From: Jongsikchunia kroppenstedtii DSM 45133
GTDB lineage: Bacteria > Actinomycetota > Actinomycetes > Mycobacteriales > Mycobacteriaceae
Reading direction: 5' to 3'
DNA: 64,000 bases
Assembly: GCF_000380485.1 (NCBI RefSeq)
Contig: NZ_AQYG01000050.1
Coordinates: 1 to 64,000, forward strand
Shown: one piece after another, positions 42,879 to 51,280 of the stretch
How positions within the stretch are numbered: the first letter of the stretch is position 1
Layout of the letters: each line of letters starts with the position of its first letter
Position numbers and translations under genes: made by a program
Notes under the pieces: generated by a model
Told to the model about the DNA's origin: nothing
The model's database searches: none
Seen by the model: the letters and a program-made list of their open reading frames with translations, nothing else

Positions 42879-44068
42879 CGGGTGCCCGTCTCGACGACAA
42901 CCGGATCAGGCTTGCTACCGTCGAATCCACTGTCCCGCAACCAGATCGGCTCGATACGCACCAGTCCGTCATCGCCGCGCCGGACCCGGCCCACCTCGCC
43001 GAGCCCGCGGGTTCCGTCCGCGCGCCGCACCACGCCGAAGACCAGATGAACGGCCGCCGCCAGCTGGCTGTGCAGCGCCGCGCGCTCCATCCCGCCCAGA
43101 GCCGCCAACGCCTCCATGCGCGCCGGAACCTCGGCCGTCGAATTCGCATGCAGGGTGCCGGCACACCCGTCGTGGCCGGTGTTCAACGCGGTCAGCAGGT
43201 CGATGACCTCGGCGCCACGCACCTCGCCGACCACGATCCGGTCCGGCCGCATTCGCAGCGCCTGTCGCACCAGTTCGCGCACGGCGACCGCGCCGACACC
43301 CTCGACATTCGCGGTCCGGGCGACCAGCCGCACCACATGCGGATGCTGCGGCGCCAGCTCGACCGCGTCCTCGACGCAGACGATCCGCTCGTCGATCGCG
43401 ACCCGGCCGAGCATCGCGCTGAGCAACGTGGTCTTCCCGGCGCCGGTGCCCCCGACGATCAGGAACGCCCGGCGATCGGCGATCGCCGACTCGACCAGCG
43501 GCACGGCATCGGCCGGGATCGCTCCCGACGCGATCAGCGCCGCGAGATCCTGGGTCGCCGGCCGCAGCACCCGCAGCGACAGACAGGTTCCGTCCACCGC
43601 CAGCGGCGGCAGCACGGCATGCAGCCGGACCGAGTAGCCCCGCCGACCGACCGAGGTCAGCTGTCCGTCGACCCACGGTTGCGCATCGTCGAGCCGCTTG
43701 CCCGCCGCCAGCGCCAGTCGAGTGGCGAGCCGGCGGACCGCGTCATCGTCGGTGAAGGTCAACCCGGACATTTGCAGCCCGGCGCCCCGGTCGACCCACA
43801 CCCGCCGCGGCCCGACCACCAGGATGTCCGAGACATCCGGCTCGGCCAGCAGATCCTCCAGCGGACCGGCCCCGACCAGCTCGGTCTGCAGATACCGCAG
43901 CGCCGAGAGGAGATCCGTATCGCCGAGCACCCCGCCGGCCTCCACCCGGATCGCCTCGGCCATCACCTCCGGCGTGGGCTGGCCGACGCCGACCGCCAGG
44001 CGTTCGCGCACCCGGTGCAGCAGCGATACCCGATCGGCGTCGACAGTCGGTGGTCCCTCCACGGTCAC
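42872..44068 (-). CDS. tadA: Tad/Flp secretion ATPase
   Basis: A 398-residue type II/IV secretion ATPase (Rv3659c homologue). Walker A GGTGAGKT is at residues 206-213, followed by the Asp box CVEDAVELAP, Walker B RPDRIVVGEVRGAE and the His box GHDGCAGTLHANS. Its N-terminal domain includes DVSDILVVGPRRVWVDR. It powers pilin polymerisation from the cytoplasm. The GTG start at 44068 overlaps the ssd stop codon (GTGA), fixing the start. Confidence 0.92.
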   Translation of the reverse strand: MTVEGPPTVDADRVSLLHRVRERLAVGVGQPTPEVMAEAIRVEAGGVLGDTDLLSALRYLQTELVGAGPLEDLLAEPDVSDILVVGPRRVWVDRGAGLQMSGLTFTDDDAVRRLATRLALAAGKRLDDAQPWVDGQLTSVGRRGYSVRLHAVLPPLAVDGTCLSLRVLRPATQDLAALIASGAIPADAVPLVESAIADRRAFLIVGGTGAGKTTLLSAMLGRVAIDERIVCVEDAVELAPQHPHVVRLVARTANVEGVGAVAVRELVRQALRMRPDRIVVGEVRGAEVIDLLTALNTGHDGCAGTLHANSTAEVPARMEALAALGGMERAALHSQLAAAVHLVFGVVRRADGTRGLGEVGRVRRGDDGLVRIEPIWLRDSGFDGSKPDPVVVETGTRC

Positions 44069-45153
44069 GCGTTCACCCCCGCGCGGGCCCGCGCGATGAC
44101 CGTCTGCGCCGCGATCGCCAGCGGCGATCGGCGGCCGACCCGCAACGGTCCGCATTCGATGCGCCGTGTCAGCGCCGGATCGGGCCGATACGACGCCAGC
44201 AGCGGCGATTCGACCGCGTCGGCCACCTGCCGCGCCGATAGTCCGCCGGGCGCCGGTCCCCGCACCGCCACCGCGTGCGCCGAGGTACGAATCGCTATGC
44301 GGCCCAATGTCTCCCGGCCGGCGGCACAACCACGAACCGTCGCCGGCACGACGACCACGACCAGGTCGACCGCTGCCGCGACCGCCGCCGTCAGCTCATC
44401 GTCGCGATGCGGCAGATCGATGACGACGACATCTCCGTGTTCGCGACCGGCGTCGATGGTCGCCACCACGACCTCGGGGCGCACCGCGGCCGCCCGCCCG
44501 CCGCGCGCATGGGCCAGGACCGACAACCCGTGCCCGTCATGCGGCAACGCCGCGTGCAGGGAGTCGGCCAGCACCCGCCCGCCCTCGAGCGCCAGATCGA
44601 CCCAGCGCATGCCGGGGCTGTTCTCCAGACCGACCAGCAGATCGACCCCGCCGCCGAGGTCATCGGCATCGATGAGCAGCGCCCGGCCACTGCGGGCCGC
44701 CGCCATCGCCGAGGCCGCAGCCAGCACCGTCGCACCGGCGCCTCCCGCACCGCCGATCACGGCGACCGCCGAGCCGCGCACCGACCCCGACACCCGCAGT
44801 CGGGTCAGCACCCGAACGACCGCCTGTTCGTCGTCGGGCAGGGGCATGGCGTCGATCGCTCCGAGGCTGAGCGCATGCCGCCACATCGGCGCCGGCTCGA
44901 TTCCGGCCAGCCCGACCACGACGACGCCGCCGCGACGGGGCAGATGCTGCGCGCTTGCGATATGCGCGGCATCGGCATCCACCAGGACCGCACCCGCCTC
45001 CGACCAGAGGCGTCGGCAGTCGGTGGCCGCCGCGCGAACCAGGCGATACCCGGCGGCGGCCACCACGCGGCCGACGTCCTCGAGGAGGTCGTCGTTCACC
45101 ATCACCAGCGCCACCGGGTTCACAGGCACCAGCTTCGGTCCGCCGGTGTCCAT
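44065..45153 (-). CDS. ssd: CpaE/Ssd-like MinD-family protein
   Basis: A 362-residue homologue of Rv3660c (septum-site determining protein). The N-terminal part is receiver-like (VALVMVNDDLLEDVGRVVAAAGY); the C-terminal part is a ParA/MinD fold with VAVIGGAGGAGATVLAAA, LLIDADDLGGGVDLLVG and VVVIDLPHRDD. The deviant Walker A reads GGAGGAGAT and lacks both lysines, so ATP hydrolysis is doubtful. It is the first gene of the Tad operon and probably localises the apparatus. The start is uncertain because no ribosome-binding site or TANNNT element is seen. Confidence 0.85.
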   Translation of the reverse strand: MDTGGPKLVPVNPVALVMVNDDLLEDVGRVVAAAGYRLVRAAATDCRRLWSEAGAVLVDADAAHIASAQHLPRRGGVVVVGLAGIEPAPMWRHALSLGAIDAMPLPDDEQAVVRVLTRLRVSGSVRGSAVAVIGGAGGAGATVLAAASAMAAARSGRALLIDADDLGGGVDLLVGLENSPGMRWVDLALEGGRVLADSLHAALPHDGHGLSVLAHARGGRAAAVRPEVVVATIDAGREHGDVVVIDLPHRDDELTAAVAAAVDLVVVVVPATVRGCAAGRETLGRIAIRTSAHAVAVRGPAPGGLSARQVADAVESPLLASYRPDPALTRRIECGPLRVGRRSPLAIAAQTVIARARAGVNA

Positions 45154-45254
45154 CCGAAAGTGGCTGTTCGCGATCTGTGGACAACCCGTTGCGTAACTCC
45201 GAACGGGCCCGCCGGATCACCGCGATCACCCGCGTCGCGCGCACAAACACCGTG

Positions 45255-45299
45255 TTCATCGCAGGCGGGTTCATCGCAGGCGGCTTCATCGCGGATGGC
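45255..45299. repeat. Three 15-bp tandem repeats
   Basis: TTCATCGCAGGCGGN is repeated three times (45255, 45270, 45285), the last unit diverged. It lies in the 517-bp gap between ssd and the HAD gene, which otherwise contains only the short repeats listed next and no credible gene. Confidence 0.85.
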
Positions 45300-45338
45300 T
45301 TCGGGTGGCTCGGATGCGCGATCGCACATCCCAGCGGG

Positions 45339-45448
45339 AGATCCGCGCCGGTTGTGTGGATCCGCGCCGGTTGCAGACGGCGCGGATCCACAAAGGTGGC
45401 GCGGATTCCACAAAAGCGCACAAAAAGCGACTAAAAGTGGCGCGGATT
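45339..45448. repeat. Cluster of direct and inverted GGCGCGGAT elements
   Basis: ATCCGCGCC/GGCGCGGAT occurs five times: twice inverted (45341, 45360) and three times direct (45379, 45398, 45439). The central pair makes a perfect 15-bp inverted repeat, TGTGGATCCGCGCCG (45355-45369) against 45378-45392. The regular spacing suggests protein-binding sites in the ssd/HAD divergent promoter region. Confidence 0.7.
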
Positions 45449-45470
45449 TCGCGAAAAGGTGCAGATAGGG

Positions 45471-45513
45471 GACGACCCCGGCCAGGGGGGGGGGGGAGGA
45501 GGCCGGGGTCGTC
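45471..45513. repeat. 13-bp inverted repeat with a G12 tract in the loop
   Basis: GACGACCCCGGCC (45471-45483) pairs perfectly with 45501-45513. The 17-nt loop contains twelve consecutive G residues (45485-45496). A second small hairpin, AGCCCCGG...CGGGCT, follows at about 45521. It could terminate transcription reaching the region or form a G-quadruplex. The homopolymer is prone to length variation. Confidence 0.75.
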
Positions 45514-45670
45514 GCGTTCAGCCCCGGGGGGTCGGGCTGAAAGCCCCGGAAGTAGTCCGGGTATTTGCCATAGTACTCATATCCCCGGACCCGAGGGCAA
45601 CGTGCGCGGAATTTCGAACGTGCCGTTCCGGGCCACTGCCGGAGCGGCCCAATCGTCGTACGCTCATACG

Positions 45671-46492
45671 GTGAGCACTGCCTCTACGTCGGCCGGCCGA
45701 CGTCCCCGCATCGCGGCGTTCTTCGATCTCGACAAGACCATCATCGCCAAGTCGAGCACGCTCGCGTTCTCCCGACCGTTCTTCGATCAGGGACTGATCA
45801 ACCGGCGCACCGTTCTCAAGTCCAGCTACGCGCAGTTCATGTTTCTGCTCACGGCGGCCGACCACGATCAGGTGGAGCGGCTACGCAAACACGTGACCGA
45901 CATGTGCACCGGCTGGGACGTCGAGCAGGTGAAGTCGATCGTCCACGAGACCCTCTACGACATCGTCGATCCGCTCGTCTTCGCCGAGGCCGCCGACCTG
46001 ATCGCGGGCCACAAGGCGCGCGGCCACGACGTGGTGATCATCTCCGCCTCCGGCATCGAGATGGTCGAGCCGATCGGCCAGATGCTCGGCGTCGACCACT
46101 CGATCGCCAGCCGCATGCGCATCGAGGATGGCAAGTACTCCGGCGACGTCGAATTCTATTGCTACGGAACCGAAAAGGTGACGGCGATGAATGAACTCGC
46201 GGAGCGTCAGGGCTATGACCTGAGCCAGTGCTTCGCCTACTCCGATTCCATCACCGATCTGCCGATGCTGGAGGCTGTCGGGCATCCCACCGCGGTCAAT
46301 CCCGATCGGGGGCTGCGCAAGCAGGCGTCGACCCATGGGTGGCCGGTGCTGTCCTTCACCCGACCGATATCGATGCGCGACCGACTGCCGGCGAAATCCG
46401 GCACCACCGTCGCCGCGTCCGCAGCGGTCGGCGTCGGCGCATTGGCCGCCGGCGCACTGACTTACACAGTGCTGCAACGGAAACGGCGCTGA
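45671..46492 (+). CDS. HAD-superfamily phosphatase (SerB-like, Rv3661-like)
   Basis: A 273-residue HAD hydrolase. Motif I is AAFFDLDKTI with both aspartates, motif II VVIISASG, and motif III/IV SDSITDLPML. It belongs to the subfamily IB phosphoserine-phosphatase-like group and has a C-terminal membrane anchor (ASAAVGVGALAAGALTYTVL followed by QRKRR). The substrate is unknown. GTG 45671 is selected because TACGCT (45659-45664) lies 6 nt upstream (leaderless). The same gene precedes the Ms1-type RNA in mycobacteria. Confidence 0.87.
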   Translation: MSTASTSAGRRPRIAAFFDLDKTIIAKSSTLAFSRPFFDQGLINRRTVLKSSYAQFMFLLTAADHDQVERLRKHVTDMCTGWDVEQVKSIVHETLYDIVDPLVFAEAADLIAGHKARGHDVVIISASGIEMVEPIGQMLGVDHSIASRMRIEDGKYSGDVEFYCYGTEKVTAMNELAERQGYDLSQCFAYSDSITDLPMLEAVGHPTAVNPDRGLRKQASTHGWPVLSFTRPISMRDRLPAKSGTTVAASAAVGVGALAAGALTYTVLQRKRR

Positions 46493-46582
46493 CAAGCCGA
46501 CCAAGGTACCGCACTCGCCGCGCGATAAGTACTGTGCGCAACCTCTAGGAAACTCGCGACAAACTTGTAGCCAGGAGACCCT

Positions 46583-46611
46583 TGATGTGACCGCGGTCAC
46601 GGTGTACAAAT
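46583..46611 (+). promoter_or_regulatory. Promoter of the Ms1-like RNA with CRP box in the spacer
   Basis: TTGATG (-35, 46583-46588) and TACAAA (-10, 46606-46611) are spaced by 17 nt, the only textbook -35/-10 pair I found in the window. TGTGACCGCGGTCACG (46587-46602) fits the TGTGA-N6-TCACR CRP consensus and overlaps the -35 and spacer, where CRP would be expected to repress or remodel rather than activate classically. Confidence 0.7.
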
Positions 46612-46617
46612 GGTCCT

Positions 46618-46915
46618 ACGGAAGAACGGAAGGCCAAGTTCGCACCGGAAGAGAAGGTACGAGCTCCCGACCGTAGCCTTCCGAGCACGGGCATTGAGCA
46701 CCCACGCGGAGCGCGCCGCGGGAGGCAGAAGCGTTGTGAGCCTGCGATATTCCGGCGACTGAGACTGTGCGCCCATCTGGATATGGGACACGGTATTCGG
46801 CTCGGAGTCCCTCGCCGAGGCTATCCACACAACCCACAATGCACGCATGGTCACTCATGTCCGTGCTTGCGGGCGGCGACCCGGTTCCACAACCGGGCCA
46901 CCGCCCGCAGTTATG
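46618..46915 (+). ncRNA. ms1: Ms1/MTS2823-like RNA-polymerase-binding small RNA
   Basis: A stretch of roughly 300 nt without a credible ORF, framed by a consensus promoter (46583-46611) and a strong terminator hairpin (46868-46909). It lies between the HAD gene and the pseudo-Fic gene, exactly where mycobacteria encode MTS2823 (ncRv13661), the homologue of M. smegmatis Ms1. Ms1 binds core RNA polymerase without sigma factor and accumulates in stationary phase. The 5' end is estimated from the -10 element. Secondary structure was not folded by computation, so family membership rests on synteny, size and signals. Confidence 0.75.
46868..46912 (+). terminator. Terminator of the Ms1-like RNA
   Basis: Nested hairpin: outer 9-bp stem TGCGGGCGG/CCGCCCGCA and inner 7-bp stem CCCGGTT/AACCGGG with small bulges between, followed by GTTATGTGTTC. 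It ends about 50 nt before the stop codon of the convergent pseudo-Fic gene. Confidence 0.78.
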
Positions 46916-46961
46916 TGTTCAGGGCCGATTCGGCACTCACCCGGTCACGATTCTCAACGCG

Positions 46962-47711
46962 TTAGGCGCGGGCCGCGTCGGCGATGGACTTCGCCTCTGC
47001 CGCACCGGATTCCAACGCTTCACAGCTCAGCAGCAGCCAGTCGCGAATGCCGTCGGGATCGCCGGCGGCGAATGCGGTCGAGCGCGCCCGGTAGTCCGAC
47101 AACCGCTTGAACCAGGTCACCTCGGGTACCCCGAGATTGTGCGGATCCAGCCCGGACGCCGCGCAGGTCAGGCGGGAGGCCGCGCGGGCGACCACACCGT
47201 TCCCGACGCCGAATGGCTGCAGAGCCAGGATCTCGCCGTGGACGACCGCGGCCAGCACGGGCGCCGGCACCCGACTGCCGCCGGTGAGCAGTTGTGCCAG
47301 CAGATCCAGCCGCTGCGCGACGTCGTCCCCGGCGCGCGGGCGACCGAGCAGCTCTTCGTCGTCGGTCAGGTCGGCGGCGGCGAGCAGCTGCAATCGCGCA
47401 AGAACCTGCAGCGGCGCCCGGCCCCAGGTGGCGACCAGCTGCGTCAACGAATCGCCATCCAATGCCTGCGCCACCCGCATCGCGCCGGCCAGGATCGGAT
47501 CGTCGAAATCGCCGTCGCGGGTCAGCTCGACGCTGCCGCCCTCGATCGCCGCCGACGAGCGGCCCGCCCGCCAGGACGCCTCGGTGGCGGTCTTATCCCA
47601 TCCGCGCAGGTTGACCGGGTGCCGGTGGGCCGCGGCCAGCGCATCGCGGGCCCGATCGCAGGCCTGCGCAACGTCGGGAAGCTCGAGCAGCGGGGCAAGC
47701 GGATCGGTCAC
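46962..47711 (-). CDS. Pseudo-Fic protein (Rv3662c-like)
   Basis: A 249-residue helical protein at the Rv3662c position. It keeps the Fic inhibitory-helix motif SAAIEGG (residues 53-59, S/T-x3-E-G/N) and a degenerate active-site loop LQPFGVGNGVVAR (164-176) in place of HPFx(D/E)GNGRxxR. The catalytic His is Gln165, the Asp/Glu is Val169 and the first Arg is Val173, while PF, GNG and the final Arg remain. AMP transfer is therefore unlikely. The role is unknown, perhaps a nucleotide-binding scaffold. The GTG start has TACGCT 8 nt upstream. It converges on the Ms1-like RNA. Confidence 0.75.
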   Translation of the reverse strand: MTDPLAPLLELPDVAQACDRARDALAAAHRHPVNLRGWDKTATEASWRAGRSSAAIEGGSVELTRDGDFDDPILAGAMRVAQALDGDSLTQLVATWGRAPLQVLARLQLLAAADLTDDEELLGRPRAGDDVAQRLDLLAQLLTGGSRVPAPVLAAVVHGEILALQPFGVGNGVVARAASRLTCAASGLDPHNLGVPEVTWFKRLSDYRARSTAFAAGDPDGIRDWLLLSCEALESGAAEAKSIADAARA

Positions 47712-47771
47712 AGACGACCAGCGTACGCAGCCGTCGATCCGGCCCGGCGCCCAGTCGCCCGGGCGCCGGTG

Positions 47772-49421
47772 TCAGGCGCCGCGCTCGAGGCTGCGGCCGG
47801 GAATGGCCTCCAGCAGGGCCCGGGTGTATTGCTCTTTCGGGTGCGCGAACACGTCATCGACCGGCGCGTGCTCGACCACCCGCCCCTCGGCCATCACCAG
47901 CACGTCGTCGGCGATCTCGTGCACGACCGCCAGGTCGTGTGTGATGAACAGGTAGGTGAGCCCGAGCCGGGTCTGCAGTTCCTTGAGCATGCGAAGGATC
48001 TGCGCCTGTACCAGAACGTCGAGCGCCGAAACCGCCTCGTCGCAGACCAGCAGTTCCGGTTCCAGCGCCAGCGCCCGGGCGATCGCGACTCGCTGCCGCT
48101 GGCCGCCCGACAGCTCGTTCGGGTAGCGCCGCATCACATCGGCCGGCAGGGCGACGGCGTCCAGCAGTTCCCGCACCCGTGCCTGGCGCTGCTCGGATGT
48201 GCCGATCCCGTGGATGCGCAGCGGTTCCTCGATGACCCGATACACCGAGAACATCGGATCGATGGACCCGTAGGGGTTCTGGAACACGGGCTGAACCTTG
48301 CGCCGAAACTCCTTGTCGGCCTCGCCTTTCCGCCCGGCGACATCGATCCCGCGATAGCTGACCGTGCCGTGCGTCGGTGGCAGCAGACCCAGAACCATCT
48401 GCGCCACCGTCGATTTGCCGGATCCGGATTCGCCGACGATCGCGGTGGTGCTCCCCCGGCGCACGGTGAATGACACGTCGTCGACGGCGGTCATCGACTC
48501 CCGGCGCCACGGCACCTTGCCGCGCAACGGAAAGACCTTGGTCAGCCCCTCCACTCGCAGCAGCGCGTCGTCGTCGGCCGACACCGCCGGCGCGGCCACC
48601 GCCGAACGCGAGGCCAACGAGGGCGCGGACGCCACCAGGCGCCGGGTGTACTCGTGCTGCGGATCCTGCAGAATCTGAAGTGCCGGACCGGATTCCACCA
48701 CCTCGCCGCGGTACATCACCACCAGATGTTCGGCGCGCTCGGCGGCCAGTCCCAGATCGTGCGTGATCAGCAGCACCGCGGTGCCGAGCTCGCGCGTCAG
48801 CTCGCCGAGATGATCGAGGATCTGCCGCTGGACGGTGACATCCAGCGCCGATGTCGGCTCGTCGGCCACGAGAAGCTTGGGCCGGCAGGACAATCCGATC
48901 GCGATGAGCGCACGCTGGCGCATGCCGCCGGAGAACTCATGCGGATACTGCTTCATCCGTGACTCGGCATCGCGCATGCCGGCCTCGGTCAGCAGCTCGG
49001 CCGCGCGTTTTGTCGCCGCCGACCCCTTCGCGATGTTGTTGGCGACCAGCGCCTCTTTGACCTGGAAGCCGACGCTCCACAACGGGTTCAGGTTGGACAT
49101 CGGGTCCTGCGGCACCAGGCCGATACCGGTACCGCGCAACTGGCGGATCTCCTTGGCCGACAGCGTGGTCAGGTCCTTGCCATCGAATTCGATGGATCCG
49201 GCGGTCACCCGGCCCGTGCCCGGCAGCAGGTCGAGGATCGCGTTGGCGGTGGTGGTCTTCCCGGACCCCGACTCCCCCACGATCGCCACCGTCTGACCTG
49301 GGTAGACGGTGAGGTCGACCCCGGATACCGCCTTGTGCGCCTTCTTGTCTCGATAGAACGCCACGTCCAGTCCGGAGACCCGCAGCAGCGGCGTCGGCGC
49401 GCCGGACACCGAGTCGGTCAT
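47772..49421 (-). CDS. dppD: Peptide ABC transporter, fused double ATPase
   Basis: A 549-residue protein with two complete nucleotide-binding domains: Walker A GESGSGKTT and GESGSGKST, signatures FSGGMRQR and LSGGQRQR, Walker B LLVADEPTSALD and LLVCDEAVSALD, and OppD/OppF-type tails (HEYTRRLV, KEQYTRALLEA). In the second domain the usual Glu-Pro is Glu-Ala. It powers import by the DppBC channel. It corresponds to Rv3663c and is the last gene of the operon, overlapping dppC by 4 nt. Confidence 0.92.
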   Translation of the reverse strand: MTDSVSGAPTPLLRVSGLDVAFYRDKKAHKAVSGVDLTVYPGQTVAIVGESGSGKTTTANAILDLLPGTGRVTAGSIEFDGKDLTTLSAKEIRQLRGTGIGLVPQDPMSNLNPLWSVGFQVKEALVANNIAKGSAATKRAAELLTEAGMRDAESRMKQYPHEFSGGMRQRALIAIGLSCRPKLLVADEPTSALDVTVQRQILDHLGELTRELGTAVLLITHDLGLAAERAEHLVVMYRGEVVESGPALQILQDPQHEYTRRLVASAPSLASRSAVAAPAVSADDDALLRVEGLTKVFPLRGKVPWRRESMTAVDDVSFTVRRGSTTAIVGESGSGKSTVAQMVLGLLPPTHGTVSYRGIDVAGRKGEADKEFRRKVQPVFQNPYGSIDPMFSVYRVIEEPLRIHGIGTSEQRQARVRELLDAVALPADVMRRYPNELSGGQRQRVAIARALALEPELLVCDEAVSALDVLVQAQILRMLKELQTRLGLTYLFITHDLAVVHEIADDVLVMAEGRVVEHAPVDDVFAHPKEQYTRALLEAIPGRSLERGA

Positions 49422-50359
49422 CGCGTCCTCGCCTTCGGATCGAGCGCGTCGCGCAGCGCGTCGCCCATCATCATGAAGCTGAGCACCGTCAGCGCCAGGG
49501 CACCGGCCGGATACAGCAGGATCGGATCACCCGCGCGCAGCAGGTTCTGTCCGCTGCTGATGTCGATACCCCACGACACCGCAGTGCTCGGGAGTCCGAT
49601 TCCCAAGTACGACAACGTGGCCTCGGCCACGATGAACACGCCCAACGAGATCGTCGCGATCACGATCACCGGCCCCAGCACATTGGGCATCACATGCGCC
49701 ACCATGATGCGCAGCCGTGATGCACCCAATGCCCGTGAGGCCGTGATGAACTCGGCGTTCCGCACGGATAGCGTGGCGCTGCGGGCTATTCGGGCAGTGG
49801 TGGGCCAGCCGAACGCGGCCAGCACCGCCACGACCGTCCACACATTGCGCTCGGGGAACATCTGCAGGATCACGATGGCCGCGAGAATCAGCGGCAGCGC
49901 GAAGAACACGTCGCTGACCCGGGAGATCAGCACGTCCAACCAGCCGCCCGCGAATCCGGCCGCGACACCGAGGATTCCACCGACGACGAACACGATGAGG
50001 GCCGTGACGACACCGACCTCCACCGATGCGCGAGCGCCGTAGATCGTCCGGGAGAAGATGTCGCAGCCCTGCACGTCGGTGCCGAACCAGTGGTCGCCAC
50101 TCACACCGAGCAGGCTGTTGTCGGCACTGCAGGCGTGCGGCGAGTGATCGGTGAACATGCCGGGGAACAGGCAGACCAGGATCACCAGCAAGATCATCGC
50201 CGACGACAGCAGGAACATCGGCCGCCGCCGCAGATTCAGCCAGGCGGTCCGCCAGAAGCCGGCGGGCGCGAACGAATCATCCACGGCATCAATGACAATC
50301 GGTTCGGCCGGTGGGGCGACGAACCGCTCTTGGCCGGGTTTGCACAGGTCGTCAGGCAT
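49418..50359 (-). CDS. dppC: Peptide ABC transporter permease
   Basis: A 313-residue permease with N-terminal membrane helix (FLLSSAMILLVILVCLFPGMF), extracellular loop with HWFGTDVQGCDIFSR, and the BPD_transp_1 domain with the ATPase-coupling EAA loop SRALGASRLRIMVAHVMPNV. It corresponds to Rv3664c. It overlaps dppB by 8 nt and dppD by 4 nt. Confidence 0.92.
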   Translation of the reverse strand: MPDDLCKPGQERFVAPPAEPIVIDAVDDSFAPAGFWRTAWLNLRRRPMFLLSSAMILLVILVCLFPGMFTDHSPHACSADNSLLGVSGDHWFGTDVQGCDIFSRTIYGARASVEVGVVTALIVFVVGGILGVAAGFAGGWLDVLISRVSDVFFALPLILAAIVILQMFPERNVWTVVAVLAAFGWPTTARIARSATLSVRNAEFITASRALGASRLRIMVAHVMPNVLGPVIVIATISLGVFIVAEATLSYLGIGLPSTAVSWGIDISSGQNLLRAGDPILLYPAGALALTVLSFMMMGDALRDALDPKARTR

Positions 50360-51278
50360 AGCGAATCCTCGGGTCGATGAGCGCGTAGAGCAGATCCACC
50401 AGCAGGTTGGACACCAGGAAGATGATCACCAGGACGGTGACGATGGAGACCACCGTCGGCGCCTCGCCGATCGTCACACTGCGATAGACGGTCGACCCGA
50501 TGCCGTTGATGTTGAAGATCCCCTCGGTGACGATCGCGCCCGCCATCAGCGCGCCGAGATCCATGCCGAGATAGGTGACGACCGGGATCATCGCGTTGCG
50601 CAACACGTGGACGGTGATCACCCGCGGGCGGCCGAGGCCCTTGGCGGTGGCGGTCCGAACATGGTCGGCCGTCAGGCTTTCCGCGACCGCCGATCGCGTG
50701 AGCCGCAGGATGTACGCGAAAGACACGGATGCGAGCACCAGGGCCGGCAGCCACAGATGCTTGAAGTCGCCCTTGGAACCCACTGTCGCGGGGGCGATCC
50801 CCCACTTCACGCCGAACAGGAACTGCGCGACGAAGCCGATGACGAAGATCGGGATCGCGATGACGATCAGGCTGATCAGCAGCACCGTGCCGTCGAACCA
50901 GCTGCCCTTGCGGATGCCGGCGACGATGCCCAGGCCGACGCCCATGACGGTCTCGAACAGCAGGGCCAGCAATGCGAGTCGGATGGTGATCGGGAACGCC
51001 TGCGACATCACCTCCGACACCGGTCGACCGGAGAACGAGGTGCCGAAGTCGCCGGTGAAGACGCCCTTGATGTAGATCCAGTACTGCTCGAAGAAACCGT
51101 CGTTGAGGTGGTACTGCTCGCGCAGCTGTTCGCGCACCGCCGGGGTGAGCACCCGGCCGCCGCCCATGGCCGCGGTCGGATCGCCGGGCAGCGCATACAC
51201 CATGAAGTACAGCAGCAGAGTGGCTCCGAAGAACACCGGAATCAGTTGCAGCACACGCCGCGTCGTATACCAGGCCAT
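50352..51278 (-). CDS. dppB: Peptide ABC transporter permease
   Basis: A 308-residue permease beginning MAWYTTRRVLQLIPVFFGATL, with the DppB loop LPGDPTAAMGGGRVLTP, YHLNDGFFEQYWIYIKGVFTGDFG and EAA loop TAKGLGRPRVITVHVLRNA. It corresponds to Rv3665c. The start is placed at 51278 because AAGGAA lies 5 nt upstream; the gene begins 2 nt after the dppA stop. Confidence 0.92.
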   Translation of the reverse strand: MAWYTTRRVLQLIPVFFGATLLLYFMVYALPGDPTAAMGGGRVLTPAVREQLREQYHLNDGFFEQYWIYIKGVFTGDFGTSFSGRPVSEVMSQAFPITIRLALLALLFETVMGVGLGIVAGIRKGSWFDGTVLLISLIVIAIPIFVIGFVAQFLFGVKWGIAPATVGSKGDFKHLWLPALVLASVSFAYILRLTRSAVAESLTADHVRTATAKGLGRPRVITVHVLRNAMIPVVTYLGMDLGALMAGAIVTEGIFNINGIGSTVYRSVTIGEAPTVVSIVTVLVIIFLVSNLLVDLLYALIDPRIRYA

Positions 51279-51280
51279 CG

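Noticed and set aside
41494-43164. 556-codon minus-strand frame covering tadC and upstream
   Set aside because: Upstream of 42093 it overlaps tadB and tadA in another frame; only the 199-residue TadC-like part is real.
46597-46858. 80-85-codon minus-strand ORFs inside the Ms1-like region
   Set aside because: They are poor in family-like sequence, lack ribosome-binding sites and lie in a stretch bounded by a plus-strand promoter and terminator.
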